Assembly (NCBI GenBank): GCA_964368815.1 | Contig: CAYJDA010000005.1 | Location: forward strand, 1 to 64,000 | Reading direction: 5' to 3' | Source of the DNA: CAYJBH01 sp964368815 | GTDB lineage: Bacteria > Bacillota > Clostridia > Oscillospirales > Ruminococcaceae | DNA length: 64,000 bases | In this document: positions 35,763 through 44,916 of the stretch, piece after piece | How the letters are laid out: every line of letters starts with the position of its first letter | Position numbering within the stretch: the stretch's first letter is position 1 | Made by a program: the position numbers and the translations under genes | The notes under the pieces: generated by a model | The model's database searches: none | What the model was told of the DNA's origin: nothing | The model's input: only the letters and a program-made list of their open reading frames with translations

Positions 35763-36050
35763 ATGAAAATTAAGCCACTTGCTGACCGTGTTGTATTAAA
35801 GGCGGTTGAAGCAGAGGAAACTACAAAAAGCGGTATTGTTTTACCGGGTAGCGCTCAAGAAAAACCGCAAATTGCCGAGGTAATAGCAGTTGGACCCGGC
35901 GGATTAGTTGATGGAAACGAAGTAAAGATGACTGTAAAAAAAGGCGATAAGGTAATAGCGTCTAAATATGCCGGAACTGAAGTAAAGATGGATGGTTCGG
36001 ACTGTCTTATAGTCAGGCTTTCAGATATTTTGGCAGTAGTAGAGAAGTAA
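35763..36050 (+). CDS. groES: Co-chaperonin GroES
   Basis: This 95-residue protein has the family pattern MKIKPLADRVVLKAVEAEE at the start, the mobile loop region SGIVLPGSAQEKPQ, and the C-terminal CLIVRLSDILAVVE. It is the lid of the GroEL chamber. The start follows a perfect AGGAGG at 8 nt spacing. An in-frame upstream ATG would extend it over the CIRCE and is rejected. Confidence 0.97.
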   Translation: MKIKPLADRVVLKAVEAEETTKSGIVLPGSAQEKPQIAEVIAVGPGGLVDGNEVKMTVKKGDKVIASKYAGTEVKMDGSDCLIVRLSDILAVVEK

Positions 36051-36078
36051 TCAATAGAAAATTAAGAGGTATAATTTA

Positions 36079-37716
36079 ATGGCTAAAATGATTGAACATG
36101 GCGAGCAGGCTCGCAAAAATCTACTGGTTGGTATCGATAAGCTTGCCGACACAGTAAAAATTACACTTGGCCCCAAGGGTCGCAATGTTGTATTAGACAA
36201 GAAGTTCGGTGCTCCGTTAATCACTAACGATGGCGTAACTATTGCTAAGGAAATTGAGCTATCGGATAGTTACGAGAATATGGGTGCACAGCTTCTTCGT
36301 GAAGTTGCAACCAAAACAAACGATGCAGCCGGCGACGGTACTACAACAGCTATCGTTTTTGCACAGGCACTTGTTCAGGAAGGTATGAAAAATGTAGCCG
36401 CTGGTGCTAACCCCATGGACATTAAGCGTGGAATGAATACCGCAGTTGTTGCAGCTGTTGAAGCCTTAAAGGGCAACAGCAAAAAGCTTAGTGGCAGTAA
36501 AGACGTTACACGTGTTGCAACTATCTCTGCTGCAGATGAAACTATCGGAACATTAATATCCGAAGCTATGGAAAAAGTTTCTGCAGACGGTGTTATTACA
36601 ATTGAGGAAAGCAAAACAGCCGATACCTACACCGAGGTTGTTGAAGGTATGCAGTTCGACCGTGGTTATATCTCCCCGTACATGGTAACCGATGCCGAAA
36701 AAATGGAAGCAATTATTGACGATGCTCTCATTCTTATCACCGACAAGAAAATTTCTGTTATCGCTGACATTCTTCCGCTATTAGAGCAGATTGTTCAGTC
36801 TGGTAAAAAACTTGTTATTGTTGCCGAAGATATCGAAGGTGAAGCTTTAACAACAATTCTTGTAAACCGCCTGCGTGGAACATTCACCTGTGTTGCTGTT
36901 AAAGCTCCCGGTTTTGGTGATCGTCGTAAAGAAATGCTACAGGACATTGCTATTCTTACCGGTGGTACAGTAATTAGTGAAGAAGTAGGACTTGATCTTA
37001 AGGATGCTACCCTCGAAATGCTTGGAAAAGCAGGACAGGTTTGTGTTCAAAAAGAAAACACCATTATAGTTTCAGGTGCCGGTAAGTCCGCTACTATTAA
37101 GGAACGTATTGGTCAAATTAAAGCCCAAATTGATACTACTACCAGCGATTTCGATCGTGAAAAACTTCAGGAACGTTTGGCAAAACTTTCCGGTGGTGTT
37201 GCAGTTATCAAGGTTGGTGCTGCTACCGAGGTAGAGATGAAAGAGAAGAAACTTCGTATCGAAGATGCTCTTTCGGCTACACGCGCTGCTGTTGAGGAAG
37301 GTATTGTTGCAGGAGGTGGTGTTGCACCACTCAATACAATCAATGCTGTTAAGGAAGCCGCTACAAAGCTATCAGGTGACCAGGCTACAGGCGCTGCCAT
37401 TGTATTAAAAGCATTAGAAGCTCCTCTACGCCAAATTTCTGCAAATGCGGGAATTGAAGGTTCTGTTATCATCGACAAGATTTTAACCTCCAACAAGGTA
37501 AACTACGGTTTCGACGCACAAAAAGAAGAATATGTCGACATGATTAAATCCGGAATCGTTGATCCTGCAAAGGTTACACGCAGTGCATTACAAAATGCTG
37601 TATCGGTTGCATCCATGGTGCTTACAACCGAAGCCCTTGTAGCAGATGAGCCTGACCTAAATCCTGCACCCGCAATGCCAAACCCGGGAATGGGCGGCAT
37701 GGGTGGCATGTATTAA
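36079..37716 (+). CDS. groEL: Chaperonin GroEL
   Basis: The 545-residue protein has all family blocks: TLGPKGRNVVLDKKFG, the ATP site NDAAGDGTTTA, AAVEEGIVAGGGVA, and a Gly-Met C-terminus (PGMGGMGGMY). It folds proteins with GroES and is co-transcribed with it from the CIRCE promoter, 28 nt downstream. Confidence 0.98.
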   Translation: MAKMIEHGEQARKNLLVGIDKLADTVKITLGPKGRNVVLDKKFGAPLITNDGVTIAKEIELSDSYENMGAQLLREVATKTNDAAGDGTTTAIVFAQALVQEGMKNVAAGANPMDIKRGMNTAVVAAVEALKGNSKKLSGSKDVTRVATISAADETIGTLISEAMEKVSADGVITIEESKTADTYTEVVEGMQFDRGYISPYMVTDAEKMEAIIDDALILITDKKISVIADILPLLEQIVQSGKKLVIVAEDIEGEALTTILVNRLRGTFTCVAVKAPGFGDRRKEMLQDIAILTGGTVISEEVGLDLKDATLEMLGKAGQVCVQKENTIIVSGAGKSATIKERIGQIKAQIDTTTSDFDREKLQERLAKLSGGVAVIKVGAATEVEMKEKKLRIEDALSATRAAVEEGIVAGGGVAPLNTINAVKEAATKLSGDQATGAAIVLKALEAPLRQISANAGIEGSVIIDKILTSNKVNYGFDAQKEEYVDMIKSGIVDPAKVTRSALQNAVSVASMVLTTEALVADEPDLNPAPAMPNPGMGGMGGMY

Positions 37717-37736
37717 TCCCAATAAATTTATATCAA

Positions 37737-37775
37737 ATGGAGAGAAGACATCTTGTTTTCTCTCCATTGTTTTTT
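37737..37775 (+). terminator. Intrinsic terminator after groEL
   Basis: The 10-bp stem ATGGAGAGAA/TTCTCTCCAT (37737-37746 and 37758-37767) is followed by TGTTTTTT. It lies 20 nt after the groEL stop. Confidence 0.88.
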
Positions 37776-37795
37776 AACTGTAATAAATAATTTAC

Positions 37796-37825
37796 TTGCC
37801 AGATTAATTACATTTCTGTTATAAT
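37796..37825 (+). promoter_or_regulatory. Sigma-A promoter of the three-gene unknown set
   Basis: TTGCCA is 18 nt from TATAAT with TGT just before it (extended -10). It lies 32 nt before the start codon of the secreted protein gene. Confidence 0.75.
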
Positions 37826-37857
37826 TATTTATAGTAAAGCCAACATTTGGAGAGTTT

Positions 37858-38595
37858 ATGAAAAGGTATATATGTTTTTTGTTATTATTAATTTTATCAA
37901 TGTTATACACTTTACCCGCATTTGCAGATGTAATTTGGGAGCCTGAAGACGATTTTTATTGGGCAAATGCAGAGGATTGTGTTCCCGTAAACCGAACGTT
38001 TATTGCTGCTTCGTCAATGGATGCGATAAACGTTTATGTATCACCCGAAAATACATCGGTAGTTAATACGATTACTAACAACACTGAAATATTTATAAGT
38101 TGGAGCTGGAATGAATGGTATTATTACGATATTGGATGGATTCACAGTGATGATGTTACCGTTGTTTACGATAATATTTCATTTATTGAAGATAATGAAA
38201 TATCTGACTATGATGGTGAAGAAATGTCCCTTCCGGTGGTGCAGCTTTATACTTATCCAAACAGCGGAAATAGCTATGAATTGATAGAAGAAAAAGATTA
38301 TTCTTTAATTGGAGGCTCATTTAGTAGCTCTTATATCGATGCAAACGGTTTAAATTGGGGATATATTAGCTACTATATGCAACATGAAGGATGGGTTTGT
38401 ATTGATGACCCAACAAACACTTCATTAAACAGTGGCGCAGTTCCGACGGATTTAAGTATTTCACAAAAACGTGGAAGCGATGCCGAAGTTCCTAATACAC
38501 ATTATAATGTATTACTAATAGCAACTGTTTTGACCGTCGCGGTCGTATCTGCTACGCTGTTTTTATTAATTTATAAAAGGAAAAAGGTTAAATAA
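37858..38595 (+). CDS. Tryptophan-rich secreted, membrane-anchored protein of unknown function
   Basis: The 245-residue protein has a signal peptide (about 1-23, cut after AFA) and an extracytoplasmic region rich in Trp/Tyr/Asp. It ends in a C-terminal membrane helix (about 215-237) and a KRKKVK cytosolic end. Two segments look like SH3-type beta barrels: about 45-95 (INVYVSPENTS..WYYYDIGWIHSDDV) and 125-175 (VQLYTYPNSG..WGYISYYMQHEGWVCI). I do not recognise a named family. Its own promoter follows the groEL terminator, and the next gene begins one base after its stop. Binding of cell-wall polymer is a guess from the SH3-like pattern. Confidence 0.6.
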   Translation: MKRYICFLLLLILSMLYTLPAFADVIWEPEDDFYWANAEDCVPVNRTFIAASSMDAINVYVSPENTSVVNTITNNTEIFISWSWNEWYYYDIGWIHSDDVTVVYDNISFIEDNEISDYDGEEMSLPVVQLYTYPNSGNSYELIEEKDYSLIGGSFSSSYIDANGLNWGYISYYMQHEGWVCIDDPTNTSLNSGAVPTDLSISQKRGSDAEVPNTHYNVLLIATVLTVAVVSATLFLLIYKRKKVK

Positions 38596-38596
38596 A

Positions 38597-39556
38597 ATGT
38601 TACTGGTAACGCTGTCTCATTTTTTGGTTGATCTTAATTGTGCCTTTTTGGTTGCAAACTTAGAAGATTCAAATATATTAGTTGCATTAATTATCTACAA
38701 CTTTTGTGCTTTTGCACTGCAGATGCCATTAGGTATTATAATTGACGGTAAATTCCCTCCTTTAAAAACCGCGTCATTAGGCATTTTTTTAACAGTAATT
38801 GCTTGGTTGTTTACAAATTATAGTATTTTATCATTGTTTATAGCCGGAGTAGGTAATGCACTTTTCCATTTAGGTGGTGGGCTTGCGGTAATGAATAGAA
38901 CAACTAAGGCATCACCATTGGGAGTATTTATTGCTCCCGGCGCACTTGGTATATTTATGGGCGCATTACTTAACAACAATTGGAAAATTCCCATTTTGTT
39001 AATCTTATCAATATTTACATTTTTTTTATGGGTAAAAAAAGAGAGTACTTTACCAACGTTAAAAATGTCAATAACTATCAAATACAGGCATCTAGTAATT
39101 ATTTCTTTATTTTTTGTTGTAGTTATGAGGGGATTTATTGGAACACTGCAAACTTTTCCTTGGAAAACACAATGGTCGCTGATATTTGTTATTGCCGTTG
39201 TTGCAGGAAAAATGATTGGAGGATTTCTCTCCGATAAATTTGGTGCACAGTTAACAGGGTGCATAAGTATCTTAATTGCATCAATATGCTTTTTTGTATC
39301 TGATAATCCAATATTAGGAATTACAGGTGTGCTGTTTTTTCAGATGACAATGCCGATTACTCTTTGGGCTATTACACAAATATTATCAAAGGGGTTTGGT
39401 TTTGGTTTGCTTACATTCGGATTATTTATTGGAAGTATTCCTACCTTTTTGGGAACACAGCTTCCCTTCTCCTTAAGTTTTATGACAATAGTTTCCTTAA
39501 TAATATACTTTATTGCAATGAAACATTATAAATACAAACAAGGCGACCTTCGATGA
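38597..39556 (+). CDS. Short MFS-like transporter
   Basis: The 319-residue protein has about ten membrane segments and GVGNALFHLGGGLAVM, similar to the GNALFH block of the fosmidomycin-resistance (Fsr) branch of the major facilitator superfamily. It is short for MFS (usual length about 400, twelve helices). The loop KMIGGFLSDKFGAQ resembles the MFS motif between helices 2 and 3 or 8 and 9. Substrate unknown. It is coupled to the secreted protein gene upstream and overlaps the next small gene by 4 nt. Confidence 0.6.
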   Translation: MLLVTLSHFLVDLNCAFLVANLEDSNILVALIIYNFCAFALQMPLGIIIDGKFPPLKTASLGIFLTVIAWLFTNYSILSLFIAGVGNALFHLGGGLAVMNRTTKASPLGVFIAPGALGIFMGALLNNNWKIPILLILSIFTFFLWVKKESTLPTLKMSITIKYRHLVIISLFFVVVMRGFIGTLQTFPWKTQWSLIFVIAVVAGKMIGGFLSDKFGAQLTGCISILIASICFFVSDNPILGITGVLFFQMTMPITLWAITQILSKGFGFGLLTFGLFIGSIPTFLGTQLPFSLSFMTIVSLIIYFIAMKHYKYKQGDLR

Positions 39557-39870
39557 TATTTACATATTTATTAATTTCACTATCTCTTACGTTAATCATC
39601 GAGCTTACAATTGCTCGAATTAACAAAATATCATTAAAATATGCAATAATGGTAAATATTATAACAAATCCAACTACAGTTATTTTGTATTACTGGGCAT
39701 ATTCCCTCAATCTAAATTTAACAATAACAATAATTATTTTAGAGATTTGCGTTATTCTTGCTGAATATATTTTATATAAAGGAATACACAAAAGGCCATT
39801 ACTCTTCTCAATAATTGTAAACTTATCGTCGTTTGGAATAGGATTTATATTACAGAACTGTATATTATGA
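39553..39870 (+). CDS. Small membrane protein of unknown function
   Basis: The 105-residue protein has three or four hydrophobic segments and the conserved-looking string VNIITNPTTVILYYWAYS. There is no recognisable catalytic motif. ATGA overlap with the MFS-like gene points to joint expression and possibly a complex. The family is not recognised. Confidence 0.55.
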   Translation: MIFTYLLISLSLTLIIELTIARINKISLKYAIMVNIITNPTTVILYYWAYSLNLNLTITIIILEICVILAEYILYKGIHKRPLLFSIIVNLSSFGIGFILQNCIL

Positions 39871-39885
39871 ATGTGGAGTGCACTT

Positions 39886-40743
39886 ATGACAGAGTTCATT
39901 GTTGAAAATAATACTTCCTTATACAGCTATATTAAGGAACGTTCCTTCGGTATGAGCTACTCTAGATACGCAGGATATATTAAGCAAAACAAAATAAAAG
40001 TAAATGGTAAAAAACCTGCATTGACCTTAAAGGTCGATAAAGGCGATTCTGTTTGTATATATTTTAAATTAAGGGCTCCAGATCTACCAATAATTTATAA
40101 CGATGGTTTTTTATTAATAATAGAAAAACCCCAAGGTCTTCCAAGCAACGGGAATTATTATTACACTGCAGAAAAAATTATTATTGATAAGTTTCATTCA
40201 GCTATGTTATGTCATCGACTTGATGTTGGAACATCAGGTCTTCTTATCTTTGCATTGACCAAAGAGGTTTACGAATATGTTTTGTCTTTGCAGACCAATT
40301 TCGGATATAATAAGTATTATCGAGCGGTTGTTATAGGAGCTGCAAACAACAATGGTGATACCTTTTTGACACATTATTTAATAAAAAATAATATTGAATC
40401 CCGGGTTGGTATATATGATACTCCCGCCCGAGGTAGTCAAGAATGCAAATTGGTATACCGAGTTCTAAAAAAGAAAGATCAGTTATCCTTATTAGAAATT
40501 AAATTGATAACGGGAAGAACTCATCAAATAAGAGCTCAACTTGACCATGTTGGTTTGCCAATTCTTGGTGACGATAAGTATGGTGATCGTAAAAATAACA
40601 AATACTATAATATTTCTTGGCCGCTTCTACAAGCCTATAAGCTTGACTTTTCTAAAGTAAAGGGTGATTACCCCTTTTGTGGAAGGATAATCACCCTCGA
40701 TGAACCTGATTATATTTATAAGTTATTCAACCATAGCCTTTAG
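39886..40743 (+). CDS. RluA family pseudouridine synthase
   Basis: The 285-residue protein has an N-terminal S4-like region (about 5-55) and a catalytic domain with HRLDVGTSG, whose Asp is the nucleophile. LITGRTHQIRAQL is also present. It converts uridine to pseudouridine in rRNA or tRNA; the target site cannot be read from sequence. I use the ATG at 39886 because GGAG lies 7 nt upstream. The last 21 nt overlap the end of the convergent rnmV gene. Confidence 0.88.
   Translation: MTEFIVENNTSLYSYIKERSFGMSYSRYAGYIKQNKIKVNGKKPALTLKVDKGDSVCIYFKLRAPDLPIIYNDGFLLIIEKPQGLPSNGNYYYTAEKIIIDKFHSAMLCHRLDVGTSGLLIFALTKEVYEYVLSLQTNFGYNKYYRAVVIGAANNNGDTFLTHYLIKNNIESRVGIYDTPARGSQECKLVYRVLKKKDQLSLLEIKLITGRTHQIRAQLDHVGLPILGDDKYGDRKNNKYYNISWPLLQAYKLDFSKVKGDYPFCGRIITLDEPDYIYKLFNHSL
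40661..40697 (-). terminator. Probable terminator of rnmV, inside the rluA-type coding region
   Basis: Two exact 10-nt arms (40661-40670 and 40688-40697) with a 17-nt loop lie 26 nt beyond the rnmV stop. On the minus strand the stem is followed by TTTACTTT. The element is also coding on the plus strand. Confidence 0.6.
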
Positions 40744-41295
40744 CTGACTTATCGAAATCATACGCGGAAGAATTTTGCACATTGCGGTTGTACTCAATCT
40801 GGTAGGAAGTCCCAGCTCCTTTAAAAGGTTTCTTCTTTTTAATGCACTTTGAGTTTTGCCGCTTAACCCTAAGGAGTAAAGCAAAGCTGTATCGAAAATC
40901 TCGTATTCTTTATTATCAATATTAGCAACTGATAATAAAGCTTCTCTTAATAACTCTCTATCAACACCTTCAACCCCGATAAGCTTGGATTTAGAGGGTG
41001 TTTGTTTTCGCTTTTCCATACCTACAATCTCAGGTATATATGCGTGTCTCACATACTCGCTCGGAACTAGCTGAGATACAAAGGCTCTGATTTTAAATCC
41101 TGCTGAGTCACTGTCGGTAAGAACTATCAATCCATTCTTTTTTGCAAGATTAATCAACAATTTTTGTGACTCTTTATCATTAAAAATTGCAAAGCCCCCT
41201 GTTTCTATAACAACGGATGAAACAATTTCTCTAAGTCGCATAACATCATAATGACCTTCAACAACAATTGCCTCTTTAACGGCGATTAGCTCCAT
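40723..41295 (-). CDS. rnmV: RNase M5-like Toprim protein (Toprim plus DUF4093)
   Basis: The 190-residue protein has Toprim motifs IVVEGHYDVMRL and LTDSDSAGFKIR at about residues 10-75. A C-terminal DUF4093 region follows (LGLSGKTQSALKRRNLLKELGLP). RNase M5 matures 5S rRNA; many clostridial members have this same two-part layout. GGGGAGAG precedes the ATG. It overlaps holA by 20 nt. Confidence 0.8.
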   Translation of the reverse strand: MELIAVKEAIVVEGHYDVMRLREIVSSVVIETGGFAIFNDKESQKLLINLAKKNGLIVLTDSDSAGFKIRAFVSQLVPSEYVRHAYIPEIVGMEKRKQTPSKSKLIGVEGVDRELLREALLSVANIDNKEYEIFDTALLYSLGLSGKTQSALKRRNLLKELGLPTRLSTTAMCKILPRMISISQLKAMVE

Positions 41296-42301
41296 TATCT
41301 CTCCCCTGAAGAATTACTAAAATTTCAAGAATATAACGATACAATAAAATATTTCGCTCCACCTGCGAAGATTTTAGCTTTTTATCGGATTCAATAAGCA
41401 AACTAATAACCATTGAGATTTTTTTCCTAGAAAGTTTATTTGCAAGTTCAGTGGCTTTTTTTAACCTATAATCACTCCCTTTATATCCAAAATCCTTAAA
41501 TACATTTTTATAGTCTCTTGAGTAGGCGTTACCTATCTTTACTCTGTAAATATCTATGAAGGAATTACTTATCGCTGCTAAAATAGCAATTGGCTCGTTC
41601 CCTTGATCAATAATTATTTCAAGTCGTTTAAAGCATTCCTTAATATTCTTACCGGTCAACATATTTATAAGAGAAAAAATATCCGAGGATAATACAGTAG
41701 TGCTTATCTTTTCTACATCTTCAGCCTTAATATTAGTATAATTGCTAAAAGCAGCCAATTTCTCAATTTCATTGTTTAATAACAAAATGTCATGTGAATA
41801 TTTATTGACCAGTAGGTCAATAACGTTATTTTCATATGTACAGTTTAATGCCTTTACGGATGAAATTGCATGTTTTTTTACTTTATCTGGCGTTAATTTT
41901 GCAATGTTCTTATAAATTCCAACGGTTTCAATCGTATTTTTTAGTAATTTTGCTCTTTTACTCTCTGATGAAAACTTGTCTGCAAAGTTAATGAACAAAA
42001 TTACTCTACAGGACTCTGATAACTCTATGGAGCTGTTCAAAAGTTCAAAGTCGTCATCACAAAATTTTGAAATATCATTAATTCTAATAACAATAATTTT
42101 CTTATCATTAAAGAATGACATCAAACCGAGTTCGGAAATTAGCTCAGATATATCGAATTCACCTTGCTCATATCTAATCAATTCGGCAGACGTATTATCT
42201 GAAATAAACTCAGATTCAGCCATTCTAAGTAGAGATAGGTCCTCACTCGAATACAATATAAAGTCATTTTGATTATCTTTTTTAACAGTTAAATGGTTCA
42301 A
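41276..42301 (-). CDS. holA: DNA polymerase III subunit delta
   Basis: The 341-residue protein matches HolA in length and in scattered blocks (LLLNNEIEKLAAFSNY, DIFSLINMLTGKNIKECFKRLE, NEPIAILAAISNSF). It loads the sliding clamp as part of the clamp-loader complex. It starts with TTG after GAGG (8 nt), 3 nt downstream of the comEC stop. The comEC-holA order is common in Firmicutes. The N-terminal P-loop-like region is divergent, as is normal for delta. Confidence 0.87.
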   Translation of the reverse strand: MNHLTVKKDNQNDFILYSSEDLSLLRMAESEFISDNTSAELIRYEQGEFDISELISELGLMSFFNDKKIIVIRINDISKFCDDDFELLNSSIELSESCRVILFINFADKFSSESKRAKLLKNTIETVGIYKNIAKLTPDKVKKHAISSVKALNCTYENNVIDLLVNKYSHDILLLNNEIEKLAAFSNYTNIKAEDVEKISTTVLSSDIFSLINMLTGKNIKECFKRLEIIIDQGNEPIAILAAISNSFIDIYRVKIGNAYSRDYKNVFKDFGYKGSDYRLKKATELANKLSRKKISMVISLLIESDKKLKSSQVERNILLYRYILEILVILQGRDNGANRR

Positions 42302-42304
42302 TTG

Positions 42305-44356
42305 CTATACCTCAACTATGTAAGATCGACCAGGTTTAATTTTAAAGGTTACTGTTTCTTCGTGTGGTAAAAGAATATCTGCGTCAAAATTTATACTTGA
42401 AGATGGTTTTCTTGTAAAAAGCATTACTGTTTTGATATTATACTGCATTGACGAACCAGCTACAACCAAATCATGGTGGCCATATCCGCTGTAATCGACT
42501 ACTCCACTCGCCATAGCAACGTTAAATCCCGCTATATCAATCAACGATATATTGCTGTTTGGTTGTTTTCGCAAGGTGAGAACAACATTGTCCATTATTG
42601 TTAGTTCTGCATTATATAACTCTGTTTTCTCAAATGAATATATTGTTTCTGCATCAAGTTCTAAACTTGTTTCGGAGTGGCTGATATCTACTATTGTATC
42701 AATTTGTCTAATATTTAACCCTGCTAAATATTTTTCAACTTCTTGGTTGTTGCTCTTGGTTCCTCTATAAATGACAGCTGCACTGCTGTTTTTGGTTATC
42801 ACAACAACAGGGTTTTGTGTTTCACCAACAACTGCCACATGTAACATATTATAGTCTAAGGTATAGTAAGAAATAATACCCACTAAAACTACTATTGCTC
42901 CGCCAAATAAGACCTGCTTTGGCTTATAAAAAATGCTTAGCAAGAATCCAACACTAAATGCAATAAGTAGTACAATAAATGGATAATTTCCATTAAAGTT
43001 GATAAACTGCCATTCTATAGAGGACACAAACTCCGCAATTTCTGTTAATAAATTAATTAAGATTTCGGCCACTCTAAAAATAAATGCAGAGAGCTGCGAT
43101 AATGGGAGAAATGTCGAAACTATGCCTAATAGAACAGTTGAAATTATTGGTGTAACTAACACAACAACTGCAATGTTTGCAGGTATTGCCAGTAAAGAAA
43201 AGCCATCTCCCAATGCTGCAAATACCGGCATTGTAGCAAATATAGCTGCTGCGGAGGTTAATGAGGCTTCCAAAATCGCTGATAGGTATCTGTTTTTCAT
43301 CTTTATTTTATACATTGTAGGGAAATAGGCTTCATTTGAATATAGTATCCCGACAGTAGCAAACAAAGATAAAAGCAATGATAAATCAACCGAAGAATAT
43401 GGATTAATTAATGTAACAGTTAATACGGCAAGTCCTAGCGATGTGTATGAGTCGGCACGTTTGGAAAGCAGCTTTGAAATTGATAACATAACAACAACAA
43501 ATGCGGCTCTTACAATTGAAAGACGAACTCCGCATAAAAGAGTATACAGTATTACTATTAGTATTAATATCGGATATATAATATATTTATTTTTAGTTAC
43601 TTTTTTTAATACAATAAGCAGTAATGCACAAAGTATAGAGAGGTGAAGTCCGGATACGACCAAAACATGTGAAAGCCCTGCGCGATTAAAATCGAGAACT
43701 ATTTCATATGGTAGACCCGATCGGTCGCCATATGTTATGGCAGCAGCAACTCCTGCATTTTCCTGCGACATATAGGGCATAATGCGCTGGGATAATTTAG
43801 ATTGCAGATTAGTGAAATAATAATCTATTCCGTTCCCTTCGGATAACACCTTCAATCCATCGATATATATCGCTGTTAAAAAAATTCCATCAATATAATT
43901 GTCTGTATCAGCAATTCCGGTATTATTCACAATGATATTACAGCTGATTATTTGTCCATCTTCTATATCGTTAGGACAGTCGTTTACACTTACTAAACGA
44001 CCAACGGGTAGTGTTTCTGATTCTGTTAATTTAATATTGACTACAGTGGTTCCATAAGTGGTTCCTCGTGTATCCACGACTAACCCCTCTACAAAATGTT
44101 CACCTACAGGTAATGCATCTCCAGTGCCTATGTAGTAAATATTAAAAAGAAATAAATATATCTGCGCAACAACCGCTGCAGCTGCGATTATAGTTATACT
44201 CCCTGAGATAATTTTATTGTTTTTTCTAATAATAAAAGCTACACTTAGGAATACAACGCATAAAATTAATACAACTATTAAACCTATATCCGTCAATATA
44301 GCTGCCATTAGAGAAAAAAGAAAGCTAAATCCAAAATAGGCTAACGGTCGTCGCAT
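42305..44356 (-). CDS. comEC: ComEC/Rec2 DNA-uptake channel with degenerate C-terminal hydrolase domain
   Basis: The 683-residue membrane protein has an N-terminal DUF4131 region (about 1-180) and a competence domain with HVLVVSGLHLSIL and CGVRLSIVRAAFVV (about 225-480). The C-terminal region (about 505-683) takes the place of the metallo-beta-lactamase-like nuclease but lacks the HxHxDH metal motif; only DISHSETSLELDA is seen there. The channel that passes single-stranded DNA inward looks intact. A ComEA-like protein is encoded at 58.2 kb. Confidence 0.87.
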   Translation of the reverse strand: MRRPLAYFGFSFLFSLMAAILTDIGLIVVLILCVVFLSVAFIIRKNNKIISGSITIIAAAAVVAQIYLFLFNIYYIGTGDALPVGEHFVEGLVVDTRGTTYGTTVVNIKLTESETLPVGRLVSVNDCPNDIEDGQIISCNIIVNNTGIADTDNYIDGIFLTAIYIDGLKVLSEGNGIDYYFTNLQSKLSQRIMPYMSQENAGVAAAITYGDRSGLPYEIVLDFNRAGLSHVLVVSGLHLSILCALLLIVLKKVTKNKYIIYPILILIVILYTLLCGVRLSIVRAAFVVVMLSISKLLSKRADSYTSLGLAVLTVTLINPYSSVDLSLLLSLFATVGILYSNEAYFPTMYKIKMKNRYLSAILEASLTSAAAIFATMPVFAALGDGFSLLAIPANIAVVVLVTPIISTVLLGIVSTFLPLSQLSAFIFRVAEILINLLTEIAEFVSSIEWQFINFNGNYPFIVLLIAFSVGFLLSIFYKPKQVLFGGAIVVLVGIISYYTLDYNMLHVAVVGETQNPVVVITKNSSAAVIYRGTKSNNQEVEKYLAGLNIRQIDTIVDISHSETSLELDAETIYSFEKTELYNAELTIMDNVVLTLRKQPNSNISLIDIAGFNVAMASGVVDYSGYGHHDLVVAGSSMQYNIKTVMLFTRKPSSSINFDADILLPHEETVTFKIKPGRSYIVEV

Positions 44357-44358
44357 AA

Positions 44359-44898
44359 TTATTTAAAGAATAACGGTAATGGCGCAAGATAAATTAAATC
44401 ATCCCTTTCCTGTGCCTCACCTTCAGCCAATACTGCGCCTTTACATACAATAGTAGCTTTTGCAGTATCCGCAATTTGTTCCAATGCATATAAAGAGCCG
44501 CCTGTGCTGATAACGTCATCAACTATGTATAGTTTTTTTCCTTCCATTATCTTAAGATCATTACTATCCATTACCAAATGCTGCTCTCTTGCAGTTGTTA
44601 TGCTGCGTACATCAAATAATTGAGGGTCATTCATATATAATTTTGTGCCCTTACGAGCTACAATATATGGCTTATCCGAGCACCGAGCCATTTCATAAAC
44701 TAAAGGAATGCTCTTTGCTTCAGCTGTAAATAAAATATCAAATTCGGGAGCTTTTTTTAATAGCTCTTTCGCACAAGCTTTTGTTAGTTCAACATCGTTA
44801 AACATATTAAACGCTGCAATTGATAATTTATCATCAACCTTACATATTGGGAGATCTCTTTTTAACCCGGCAATTTCTATAGTATATACTTCTGACAT
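44359..44898 (-). CDS. Phosphoribosyltransferase family protein (adenine PRTase-like)
   Basis: The 179-residue protein carries the PRPP-binding loop LYIVDDVISTGGSL and FDILFTAEAKSIPLVYEMAR, the pattern of type I phosphoribosyltransferases near adenine/xanthine PRTases. It may salvage a purine base, or it may be a purine-responsive regulator lacking its DNA-binding part. The ATG at 44898, 5 nt after AGGAG, is preferred over the GTG one codon earlier. Confidence 0.78.
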   Translation of the reverse strand: MSEVYTIEIAGLKRDLPICKVDDKLSIAAFNMFNDVELTKACAKELLKKAPEFDILFTAEAKSIPLVYEMARCSDKPYIVARKGTKLYMNDPQLFDVRSITTAREQHLVMDSNDLKIMEGKKLYIVDDVISTGGSLYALEQIADTAKATIVCKGAVLAEGEAQERDDLIYLAPLPLFFK

Positions 44899-44916
44899 CA
44901 CTTCTCCTTTATTAAA

